DNA from: Bacteriovoracaceae bacterium UBA2394
Lineage (GTDB): Bacteria; Bdellovibrionota; UBA2394
DNA length: 8,768 nucleotides
NCBI GenBank assembly: GCA_002343335.1
Contig: DDSI01000227.1
Coordinates: 10,885-19,652 of the forward strand
Direction of reading: 5' to 3'
The notes beneath the pieces were generated by a model, which saw only the letters and a program-made list of their open reading frames with translations, was not told the origin of the DNA and searched no databases. The position numbers and the translations under genes are program-made. This document shows, one piece after another, positions 1 through 5,924 of the stretch (positions are counted from its first letter, which is position 1; every line of letters begins with the position of its first letter).

Positions 1-95
1 GTGGATATCCCCGCCTCTAGCTTTTCCGTAACAATTCCAAGGGTGGTAAAAGCCAGCGCGACATTTAGGAGAGTGGTAAATTTTGATGGTTTCAT
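1..95 (-). CDS. Partial N-terminus of a probable exported or membrane protein
   Basis: Reading the minus strand from an ATG at 95-93, the frame stays open to the window edge (31 codons plus 2 nt), so only the N-terminus is visible. It begins MKPSKFTTLLNVALAF and continues to about TEKLEAGIS. This has the form of a Sec signal peptide: a short basic n-region (K2, K5), a hydrophobic stretch at about residues 6-22, then a more polar segment ending in Ala where signal peptidase could cut. An in-frame TAA lies two codons upstream (101-99), so this ATG is the first possible start. No strong Shine-Dalgarno is visible. The gene is divergent from asd with 72 bp between the starts. I do not recognise a family, and the function cannot be judged from this fragment. 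A spurious open frame is possible, but the signal-peptide pattern makes a real gene more likely. Confidence 0.5.
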   Translation of the reverse strand, partial: MKPSKFTTLLNVALAFTTLGIVTEKLEAGIS

Positions 96-167
96 CTTTT
101 ATCTAGGATCTTGTAAAAACTAAGTTAAAACAAGGCAGGTCGTGTCAGAAAATGGAAGGCTCAGAAG
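96..167. promoter_or_regulatory. Divergent intergenic region with the asd ribosome-binding site
   Basis: This AT-rich 72-bp spacer separates the left-edge minus-strand frame from asd. A clear Shine-Dalgarno, GGAAGG at 154-159, lies 8 nt before the asd ATG at 168 and supports that start. Both genes presumably have promoters in or near this region. I could not place a convincing -35/-10 pair: TTGATG (83-88) with TAGGAT (104-109) has only a 15-nt spacer. Confidence 0.45.
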
Positions 168-1211
168 ATGGTCGCTAAGAAAACATATTCAGTCGCAGTA
201 ATGGGTGCCACGGGACTGGTTGGAACGGAAATGCTAAAAGTTTTAGCGGATCGTCGTTTTCCGGTGGAGCGCGTCTATGCGTTTGCGTCGACGCGAAGTG
301 CTGGAGAAAGTGTGTCCTTCGGCGATGAAGAAGTTTTGGTGGAAGAGCTGAATGAATCTTCCTTTGATAACAAAAAAATTGATTTCGCACTCTTCGGAAC
401 GGGTGCTGACCTTTCGGCGAAATTTGCTCCTCTGGTTGCCAGCAAAGGCGCTGTAGCGATCGATAACTCCAGCCATTTTCGAATGAATCCGGAAATTCCT
501 CTGATGGTGCCCGAGGTAAATCCCGAGGCCTTAGCTCAGGCAACTTCTCATCGAATCATCGCAAATCCCAATTGCTCGACCATCCAACTTGTGTGCGCTT
601 TGCAACCTATCCAAGAAGCCGCGGGTTTAAAGCGGGTTGTGGTTTCTACCTACCAGTCAGTGTCCGGCGCTGGAGCCGATGCGATGACGGAACTTGAGCA
701 GCAGGTTTCTGATCTCTTTTCCCATGGCGAAATTCGTAAAAAAGTTTTTCCTCATCAGATTGCTTTTAACTGCATTCCCCACATTGATTCCTTTTTGCCC
801 AATGGCTTTACGAAAGAAGAAATGAAGGTGGTCAATGAATCTCGAAAGATTTTGAGTTTGCCGAATTTAAAAATCACTGCGACAGCCGTTCGCGTGCCGA
901 CATTTATTTCACATGCGGAAAGCGTCAACGTGGAACTAGACAAAGATCTCTCGCCTGAGGACGCGCGAGAAGTTTTGGAAGCGGCAGGGGTCCTGGTGTT
1001 CGATGACCCTTCAAGAAATCAATATCCTTTAGGATTTGAGACGGCGGGGCAGGATGGAGTTTTTGTCGGGCGAATTCGGCGCGACGAGTCGGTTCCTCAC
1101 GGATTGCATCTGTGGGTGGTCGCCGATAATCTTAGGAAAGGAGCCGCGACGAATGCCGTTCAAATTGCCGAACTTTGTGTTGAGCGCCAATTTTTTTCGA
1201 AGCGGGCTTAA
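168..1211 (+). CDS. asd: Aspartate-semialdehyde dehydrogenase
   Basis: The 347-aa enzyme converts L-aspartyl-4-phosphate to L-aspartate-4-semialdehyde with NADPH. This is the branch point to lysine/diaminopimelate, threonine and methionine, and it acts in the cytoplasm. The N-terminal Rossmann glycine-rich loop GATGLVG is at residues 13-19. The catalytic cysteine lies in ANPNCST (C136). STYQSVSGAG (160-169) and RVPTFISHAESV (242-253, with R242 and H249) are the substrate-binding and acid/base motifs of the family. The conserved C-terminal helix DNLRKGAATNAVQIAE is present, and the length is normal. The ATG is chosen because GGAAGG precedes it by 8 nt and the next Met lies inside the Rossmann fold. 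Its last 59 nt also encode the start of the downstream secreted protein, so the two are probably co-transcribed. Nothing looks truncated or mutated. Confidence 0.97.
   Translation: MVAKKTYSVAVMGATGLVGTEMLKVLADRRFPVERVYAFASTRSAGESVSFGDEEVLVEELNESSFDNKKIDFALFGTGADLSAKFAPLVASKGAVAIDNSSHFRMNPEIPLMVPEVNPEALAQATSHRIIANPNCSTIQLVCALQPIQEAAGLKRVVVSTYQSVSGAGADAMTELEQQVSDLFSHGEIRKKVFPHQIAFNCIPHIDSFLPNGFTKEEMKVVNESRKILSLPNLKITATAVRVPTFISHAESVNVELDKDLSPEDAREVLEAAGVLVFDDPSRNQYPLGFETAGQDGVFVGRIRRDESVPHGLHLWVVADNLRKGAATNAVQIAELCVERQFFSKRA
1134..1143 (+). promoter_or_regulatory. Strong internal ribosome-binding site for the secreted protein
   Basis: AGGAAAGGAG lies within the asd codons for the conserved Leu-Arg-Lys-Gly-Ala near the C-terminus. 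Its GGAG core ends 9 nt before the ATG at 1153. This decides the start of the downstream gene: the frame is open further upstream to a TTG at 1036, but those extra 39 codons have no such signal and lie deep inside asd. Confidence 0.75.
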
Positions 1212-3210
1212 TGTCACAATTCTCCTTCTAGCCAACTTTCTTCTTACCTTCAGCGATTCGGGCGTCCGGGCTGCGGAAGAGCCGAAGTTTGGATATCGGG
1301 GCACGGTTCAAGCCCTGGCGGGGATAGCCATGACCTCGATGAGTCTTCGCTCCGACGGTCGTTATTTATTTTTTACTCAGGGTGACAGCAACTTCTATGT
1401 CTTCGATACGAATGATATGGCAAGGCTTGCTGCGAAAGAGATCAGTGGAACAGCCCTTGCGGTTCGGCTGGCGTCCGACACAAGTTTGCTTGTTCTCACA
1501 ACGACAGGCCTCTACTCCTACGATGTTACTTACCCCTTCAAATTGGATTCCAGTTCGACGATTAAAGAAAAAACCACCGCTTCGACTACCATCACGGATG
1601 CCTGCATCGATTCCAATGGCACTGGCTGGTATCTAGAAAGTGAGACAGATCCTGTCATACGCTCCATCGCGGCTGCAGGAGAGACTCAAGTCGCCGTGTT
1701 CAGTGCCGTCCTGGGATCTTCCGCAAATTTCACGACGACAGAAGCGAGAATTCATTGTGCGGGAACTCGTCATTTTATCTCCGCGACTAATACCGCAAGT
1801 GGGACGGAGGGTTTGCATTTCGGCTCAGTTGAAGACAAATCTAGAATTCGGTTGGAGGACTATCGCCCTACGAGCAGCCACTCCTTGGACGATCAGATTC
1901 TATCGGCGGATGGCTCGCGATTCGTGGCTCTGTTTAACCGAACTTCGGATCCAGCAGCATCCGACGATGCGGTCGCTTTGGTCTTTAATTTAGGAGGTGC
2001 GCTTGGCGCTCCAAATTCAGAGGTCAACCTAGGATCCGGAGGTCGGGCACTCACAAGTTTCTCCGAAGGATCCGATATTTACATCGGAGCATTCGTGGCG
2101 ACGGACAATGCTCATGGAGCTCAAACAGATTCGTCAGATCGCTTTCTATATGCGAAGCAGGATAATTTTACATCCACAGCTCCGAACGATGCCTTCACCC
2201 ATGGGGAGGGAAGCTCCGATGTGTCTGCAAGTAATTTTAACAGCACGGTATTCTCGACGGGAGATCATTACAAATATTGGATGGCGAATAACAGCTCTAC
2301 GGGAGGATCGGCGCTTACTCTCCTGTCGAAGGCCGCCTCGCTGCAGTTCTTAACTTATCCGGGGGAGCCCACACTGAGTGGAAGCGCAGGATTGAGTTTT
2401 CAGATCACGTCAGATTCCAATATCACCTATGCCATCTACTTTAACGAAAATGCTTCGGATGACGGGGAAGCTTCGGGACTCAATCCCACTGCCGGAATTC
2501 AGATCGGGAGCGATGGAAGCCTTTCGGCTGGTTCGAGCTCCGACTCTTTTTCTATCACGGCAACCGACTTAAGCATCACTCAACAAAAAGTGCACAGTCT
2601 CATCGTAATCGCTCGCCGAGTAGAGGACGGTAGTGGAGCTCAGGTGGCGCGAGCCGGATTTCGCTTTGAGTACGACCCACCGCCTGGGCCGGTGAAAAAC
2701 ATGCGCACTCGGTTTGGAGATCAAGCCGTTCAGTTAGAGTTTGAAGCCCCCAGCGATAACGATCTCAAGGGATTTTACATTTTCTTTTCATTGGAGCGAA
2801 CCGATTTGGAATCGTTAGACACGACCTCTTCGTCGCAATTCATTGGGCAACCGGGCTATGTATTTCAATCTCCAAAATTGGTGGAGGCGGAAGATTTTCA
2901 TGGAAGTTTTAAGTTGGCACCTATTCTCAATCTTCAACAGGTTTGGTTTCGCGTGGTTGTGATGGATAAGGCGGGCAACCTCAGCACGGACAATCCCGAC
3001 GCCGTTGGAGGAACTGCTTACCCGACTAAAAGTTTATCGGATGCGCTTCGGGGAGATACGAAATCCTGCAGTTTGAATCCTCTTGGAGAATTCGATGTTA
3101 TTTCTCAAATTATTTGGCCGATTTTTGGGATTTATTTGCTGATCTTGCTGAAGGCTCGAAGAAAAAAAATTGGGCCCAGCACTTCTAGAAATCGGAGGGG
3201 AGGGGATTGA
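1153..3210 (+). CDS. Secreted protein with FnIII-like domain and C-terminal membrane anchor
   Basis: This 685-aa protein is not of a family I can name. A long signal peptide (hydrophobic core about residues 18-33) probably ends at VRA|A near residue 40. Residues about 60-400 are Ser/Thr/Asp-rich with repeats such as SLRSDGRYLFFTQGD (65-79) and ILSADGSRFVALF (249-261), which resemble beta-propeller blades; this fold is inferred. Residues about 405-508 look beta-rich, with few charges. Residues about 509-625 resemble a fibronectin type III domain: a Pro-rich entry (DPPPGPV), a FYIFFS strand, and WFRVVVMDKAGNLS near the end. The tail has C639, a hydrophobic segment at about 648-666 and the basic KARRKK at 667-672, the architecture of an anchoring or sorting signal. 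The start is set by the strong internal ribosome-binding site; GTG at 1177 is a weaker alternative. It is probably translationally coupled to asd, but no shared function is evident. Surface or periplasmic adhesion or a structural role is only a guess. Confidence 0.85.
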   Translation: MPFKLPNFVLSANFFRSGLNVTILLLANFLLTFSDSGVRAAEEPKFGYRGTVQALAGIAMTSMSLRSDGRYLFFTQGDSNFYVFDTNDMARLAAKEISGTALAVRLASDTSLLVLTTTGLYSYDVTYPFKLDSSSTIKEKTTASTTITDACIDSNGTGWYLESETDPVIRSIAAAGETQVAVFSAVLGSSANFTTTEARIHCAGTRHFISATNTASGTEGLHFGSVEDKSRIRLEDYRPTSSHSLDDQILSADGSRFVALFNRTSDPAASDDAVALVFNLGGALGAPNSEVNLGSGGRALTSFSEGSDIYIGAFVATDNAHGAQTDSSDRFLYAKQDNFTSTAPNDAFTHGEGSSDVSASNFNSTVFSTGDHYKYWMANNSSTGGSALTLLSKAASLQFLTYPGEPTLSGSAGLSFQITSDSNITYAIYFNENASDDGEASGLNPTAGIQIGSDGSLSAGSSSDSFSITATDLSITQQKVHSLIVIARRVEDGSGAQVARAGFRFEYDPPPGPVKNMRTRFGDQAVQLEFEAPSDNDLKGFYIFFSLERTDLESLDTTSSSQFIGQPGYVFQSPKLVEAEDFHGSFKLAPILNLQQVWFRVVVMDKAGNLSTDNPDAVGGTAYPTKSLSDALRGDTKSCSLNPLGEFDVISQIIWPIFGIYLLILLKARRKKIGPSTSRNRRGGD

Positions 3211-3233
3211 GATCTAAAGGGCGCTGGACCCAA
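3170..3233 (+). repeat. Long-loop inverted repeat across the stop codon of the secreted protein
   Basis: TTGGGCCCAGC (3170-3180) pairs with GCTGGACCCAA (3223-3233), giving 10 of 11 pairs with one C-A mismatch and a 42-nt loop. The loop contains the TGA stop at 3208-3210. No T-tract follows, so this is not a classical terminator. It could protect the 3' end of the message or be coincidental. Confidence 0.35.
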
Positions 3234-3323
3234 ACTTTCGAAAACTTTGATCCTTATGTAAGATTGATTACGCAATATGTCAAAAAAAAATTCCTGATTT
3301 TTCCTCTTGTCCAGGCACACATT

Positions 3324-3349
3324 AAGTAATTGTAATTACTTCGTTTTTT
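3324..3349 (+). terminator. Possible AT-rich terminator of the asd/secreted-protein transcript
   Basis: AAGTAATTGTAATTACTT (3324-3341) is a perfect 8-bp inverted repeat around GT, followed by CG and six T (3344-3349), with a second T6 shortly after. Position and T-run fit plus-strand termination about 115 nt past the stop. The stem has only one G-C pair, so it would be weak; an operator-like palindrome is the alternative. Confidence 0.4.
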
Positions 3350-3366
3350 AATCTTTTTTATAGCTG

Positions 3367-3392
3367 TTCGGCCTAAAGAATTTTAGCGCCAA
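3367..3392 (-). repeat. Bulged hairpin just downstream of RNase J
   Basis: TTCGGCCTAAA (3367-3377) pairs with TTTAGCGCCAA (3382-3392), forming a stem of about 10 bp including one G-T wobble, with a single-base bulge and a 4-nt loop. It starts 9 nt past the RNase J stop on that strand. No U-tract follows on the minus strand, so if it acts at the 3' end it would more likely be by blocking exonucleases or aiding Rho-type termination. Confidence 0.35.
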
Positions 3393-3400
3393 TCTCTCTA

Positions 3401-5080
3401 TCAGACTTCGTAGATTAAAGGAATAACCACGGGCTTTACGCCGTTGGCTTTTCGAAAAAATCGGCGGGTAACTCGACGAAACTCTTCTTCGACCTCCACA
3501 TCGTCCTTTCGCGCCTCACTCGAGAACTCCCGAAAGCGCGTGAGCAGGTCGGAGCGAAGCCCGTCCAGATCGACTTCATCGTTCACGCCCCGAATATCGA
3601 AATCTGGACCTTCGAGAATCTCGCCCGTGTGTTTATCTACGACCAAGCTCACGACCACTACACCGGTATGGGCTAATTTTCGGCGATCCCGCAAAAGCTC
3701 TTCATGAATATCGGTAGAACCTTCATCTAAAAATATTTTTCCAGAGGGCACATAGCCAATCTTTTCAAAGGAATTTGCGGTGAGCTCTAGAAGATCTCCA
3801 TTCTCCGCCACCAAGCCCCTCAAGTTTGGGAGGACCGACTTCGCGAGGCGAAAATGTTTCACCAGCATTCGATACTCCCCATGCGCTGGCAAAAAGAATT
3901 TGGGCTGCACCCATTCGATCAATTTTTTGAGTTCTTCTTGATAGGCATGTCCCGAGGCGTGAACAGGGGCCGAATCTGAATCGATCACCTCCGCTTCACG
4001 TCGATACAAATTATTGATCAAATGCGAGATGTTTTTTTCATTCCCTGGAATGTGGCGCGACGACATGATGACCGTATCTCCGGGCAAAATATCCACATCA
4101 GGATGATCGTTGAGGCTCATTCGATAGAGAGCGGACCGGGGCTCGGCCTGAGTGCCCGTCACAATCAGTGCGACTTCCTCCGGACGATATTTTTTAACAT
4201 CCGATAAAAGGATTATGTCCTTTCGATCCAACTTCAAATGGCCAAGCCGAATCGCCACTTCCACATTGCTTTGCATGGCACGTCCCACAAAGCCTAATTT
4301 TCGTCCCGACTTTGTGGCCGCATCGGCAATGTGCTGAATGCGGTGAATGTTGGAGGCAAAAACAGCAATGAGAATTTTTCCTTGTCGAATTTCGGAAATG
4401 ATCTTTCGAAGGCTTTCGCCCACTTCGGCTTCCGGCTTGCTCCACCCCGGGCGCTCCACATTGGTGGAGTCCGACATCAAAAGCAGCGGTTGTTTTTTTC
4501 CAGCCTTGGTAAGCGCGTCTTCATCTATTCGACGTCCATCGAGAGGGTCCGTATCCATTTTAAAATCGCCAGAGTGCACAAGTACTCCCACCGGCGTTTC
4601 GATGATGAGGCCCATGCTATCGACAATGCTATGGGTGACCTGAATGGACCGAATCTTGAAGGGTCCAACTTCAAATTGCCCCGGAACCTTTACAGAATGC
4701 ACTTTTGTGCGAGAAAGTTTCCCAGCCTCTCGAAGGCGATCTTCCGCCAGAGCCGCGGTAAAGCCCGAGCTATAAACTGGCGGGTATTTAAGATCGTCGA
4801 TCACATAGGCGATTGCGCCGATATGGTCTTCATGTCCGTGTGTAAGGATGATCCCCACTATTTCAATATTGGCCTTTGTGAGGAATTCGACATTGGGGAC
4901 GATGACATCGATTCCAGGCATGCTGGCGTCGGGAAACATCACTCCGCAATCGATTAAAATGGCTTGCTTACGATGAATGATGACCATGAGATTCATGCCG
5001 ATTTCGCCTAAGCCTCCAAGGGGGGCTAGGTAAACTGCGTCGGGACGCTCAAAGGATGGGAGGGGGATATCCGCTTTCAC
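3401..5080 (-). CDS. rnj: Ribonuclease J
   Basis: This 559-aa beta-CASP metallo-beta-lactamase ribonuclease has 5'-to-3' exonuclease and endonuclease activity in the family, acting in the cytoplasm on mRNA decay and rRNA maturation. The metal-binding motif HGHEDHIGA starts at H81 (H81, H83, D85, H86). Further ligands are H150, D172 in HSGDFK, and H400 in PAHGEYR. The beta-CASP region carries SDSTN, ASNIHR (242-247) and VHASGHA (373-379). The C-terminal domain (about 450-559) is present, and the length is normal. One small deviation is GTQAEP at 309-314, where I would expect Gly in place of Ala. The start is a GTG: an in-frame TAA lies five codons upstream and the next Met is residue 29, inside the first beta strand. 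No Shine-Dalgarno is evident. The gene stands alone, head-to-head with rsmE. Whether the genome has a second RNase J cannot be seen here. Confidence 0.96.
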   Translation of the reverse strand: MKADIPLPSFERPDAVYLAPLGGLGEIGMNLMVIIHRKQAILIDCGVMFPDASMPGIDVIVPNVEFLTKANIEIVGIILTHGHEDHIGAIAYVIDDLKYPPVYSSGFTAALAEDRLREAGKLSRTKVHSVKVPGQFEVGPFKIRSIQVTHSIVDSMGLIIETPVGVLVHSGDFKMDTDPLDGRRIDEDALTKAGKKQPLLLMSDSTNVERPGWSKPEAEVGESLRKIISEIRQGKILIAVFASNIHRIQHIADAATKSGRKLGFVGRAMQSNVEVAIRLGHLKLDRKDIILLSDVKKYRPEEVALIVTGTQAEPRSALYRMSLNDHPDVDILPGDTVIMSSRHIPGNEKNISHLINNLYRREAEVIDSDSAPVHASGHAYQEELKKLIEWVQPKFFLPAHGEYRMLVKHFRLAKSVLPNLRGLVAENGDLLELTANSFEKIGYVPSGKIFLDEGSTDIHEELLRDRRKLAHTGVVVVSLVVDKHTGEILEGPDFDIRGVNDEVDLDGLRSDLLTRFREFSSEARKDDVEVEEEFRRVTRRFFRKANGVKPVVIPLIYEV

Positions 5081-5130
5081 CGCATCGAAACATTAACGGG
5101 CGCGCGAACCTTTGGTAAAGCATCGGCGAG
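5081..5130. promoter_or_regulatory. Head-to-head RNase J/rsmE start region
   Basis: Only 50 bp separate the GTG of RNase J from the ATG of rsmE, so each promoter must overlap the other gene's leader or coding start. On the plus strand TTAACG (5093-5098) and TAAAGC (5116-5121) with a 17-nt spacer form a poor promoter match that would start rsmE RNA almost at its ATG. I see no convincing minus-strand promoter. Neither gene has a strong ribosome-binding site. Confidence 0.35.
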
Positions 5131-5835
5131 ATGATTCGCCTTTATGTAGATTCGCATTTTGAGGTGGGGGCTGAGCTGGAGCTCCCTGCATCGGAGACTC
5201 GCTATCTCACCTCCGTTCGTCGTGGAATGGGCGATATCGAAGTATTCAATCGATCGGGTCAAGTGGGCTCCGCTGAGAGGCTCGGGCGAACTTCCGTCCG
5301 GATCACCAAGGTTTGGGAGTCAAAGGTCCCTCTGCAGGCTCTGCGAATGAGCCTCGCTCTTCCCGATCGAAATTTGCTCCCGGGACTGATTACCTCACTC
5401 TCCGAAATGGGGGTTGAGAGCCTACGTTTCTTTTGCGGGGACCGATCTCAAGCCGCTCTCAAGCGCATAAGCTCGCTCAACTCGGAATCGCGATGGAACA
5501 AACTTGCCATTGAGTCCATGAGGCAGTGCGCGCGGCCCACTCCCATTCAATTGCAATTTGCAGAAGTGGATCTCGAAGATCTTTCATTTGCTTCAAACGA
5601 AAGCGTCTTTTTCTTCGATGAGGCGACTGAAACGAGTGAGTCTGGAGAGGTGAAATCAAATGAAGATAACTTTCATGTCATTCTGGGCCCCGAAGGCGGC
5701 TGGTCGGAGAGGGAGCGCGAATTGAGTCGACGCCTCAAGTGGCGGACGGTGCACCTTCCAACGCCAATTCTAAGAGTAGAGACTGCGGCCGTGGCTGCGG
5801 CCTCGTGGGCAATCGTCCATCGGAAGAAAATCTGA
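5131..5835 (+). CDS. rsmE: 16S rRNA (uracil-1498-N3)-methyltransferase
   Basis: This 234-aa SPOUT-family methyltransferase uses S-adenosylmethionine to methylate N3 of U1498 in 16S rRNA within the 30S subunit. The N-terminal PUA-like RNA-binding part (about 1-70) starts with IRLYVD and contains the conserved ETRYL...VRR region. The catalytic trefoil-knot domain (about 72-234) shows the family signatures GPEGGWSERE (186-195) and LPTPILRVETAA (209-220), which form the cofactor-binding knot. The length is typical. The ATG matches the usual family N-terminus, and no strong Shine-Dalgarno precedes it; GGTAAAG ends 11 nt upstream. The next gene, mltD, is 89 bp downstream with its own promoter, so rsmE need not be in an operon with it. 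No key motif is missing. Confidence 0.95.
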   Translation: MIRLYVDSHFEVGAELELPASETRYLTSVRRGMGDIEVFNRSGQVGSAERLGRTSVRITKVWESKVPLQALRMSLALPDRNLLPGLITSLSEMGVESLRFFCGDRSQAALKRISSLNSESRWNKLAIESMRQCARPTPIQLQFAEVDLEDLSFASNESVFFFDEATETSESGEVKSNEDNFHVILGPEGGWSERERELSRRLKWRTVHLPTPILRVETAAVAAASWAIVHRKKI

Positions 5836-5869
5836 GCGTTGCGTCAGGTAAGCGCCTTCTCCCAATTTT

Positions 5870-5885
5870 CCGCGAGTGGTCGCGG
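5870..5885 (+). repeat. GC-rich hairpin immediately upstream of the mltD promoter
   Basis: CCGCGA (5870-5875) and TCGCGG (5880-5885) form a perfect 6-bp stem around GTGG, ending three bases before the -35 hexamer at 5889. No T-run follows, so it is a poor rsmE terminator. Its position fits a regulator site as well as an RNA hairpin at the rsmE 3' end. Confidence 0.35.
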
Positions 5886-5888
5886 GGG

Positions 5889-5918
5889 TTGACCCAATGC
5901 TTGCGGCATTCGTACAAT
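5889..5918 (+). promoter_or_regulatory. Near-consensus sigma-70-type promoter for mltD
   Basis: TTGACC at 5889-5894 (five of six consensus bases) is followed after 18 nt by TACAAT at 5913-5918 (five of six). This is the best promoter match in the window. Transcription starting 7 nt past the -10 would begin at 5925, the A of the mltD ATG. The spacer holds an inverted repeat, AATGC (5896-5900) and GCATT (5906-5910), that could be an operator. Confidence 0.65.
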
Positions 5919-5924
5919 TGATAA

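Larger units (their letters stand above)
3211..3400. other. Convergent AT-rich intergenic spacer
   Basis: These 190 bp lie between the 3' ends of the secreted-protein gene (+) and the RNase J gene (-). I see no gene here. A 62-codon minus-strand frame spans its left part but has no coding character. The spacer contains a plus-strand terminator-like palindrome with a T-run (3324-3349) and a bulged hairpin just past the RNase J stop (3367-3392). It also has an A9 run (3282-3290), which reads as T9 on the minus strand. That run is preceded on the minus strand only by a 4-bp CCTG/CAGG stem (3293-3296 with 3312-3315), so it is at best a weak RNase J terminator. Confidence 0.6.

Noticed and set aside
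1036..1152. 39-codon upstream extension of the secreted protein from a TTG
   Set aside because: It lies within conserved asd coding sequence, has no ribosome-binding site and would put a long polar segment before the signal peptide.
3132..3320. 62-codon minus-strand frame across the secreted-protein 3' end and spacer
   Set aside because: It overlaps the transmembrane/basic tail codons and the A9 run, with no ribosome-binding site or protein-like pattern.
4331..4957. 208-codon plus-strand open frame inside RNase J
   Set aside because: It is antisense to a fully motif-supported RNase J, has no ribosome-binding site, and its translation shows no recognisable domain; it is a shadow frame.
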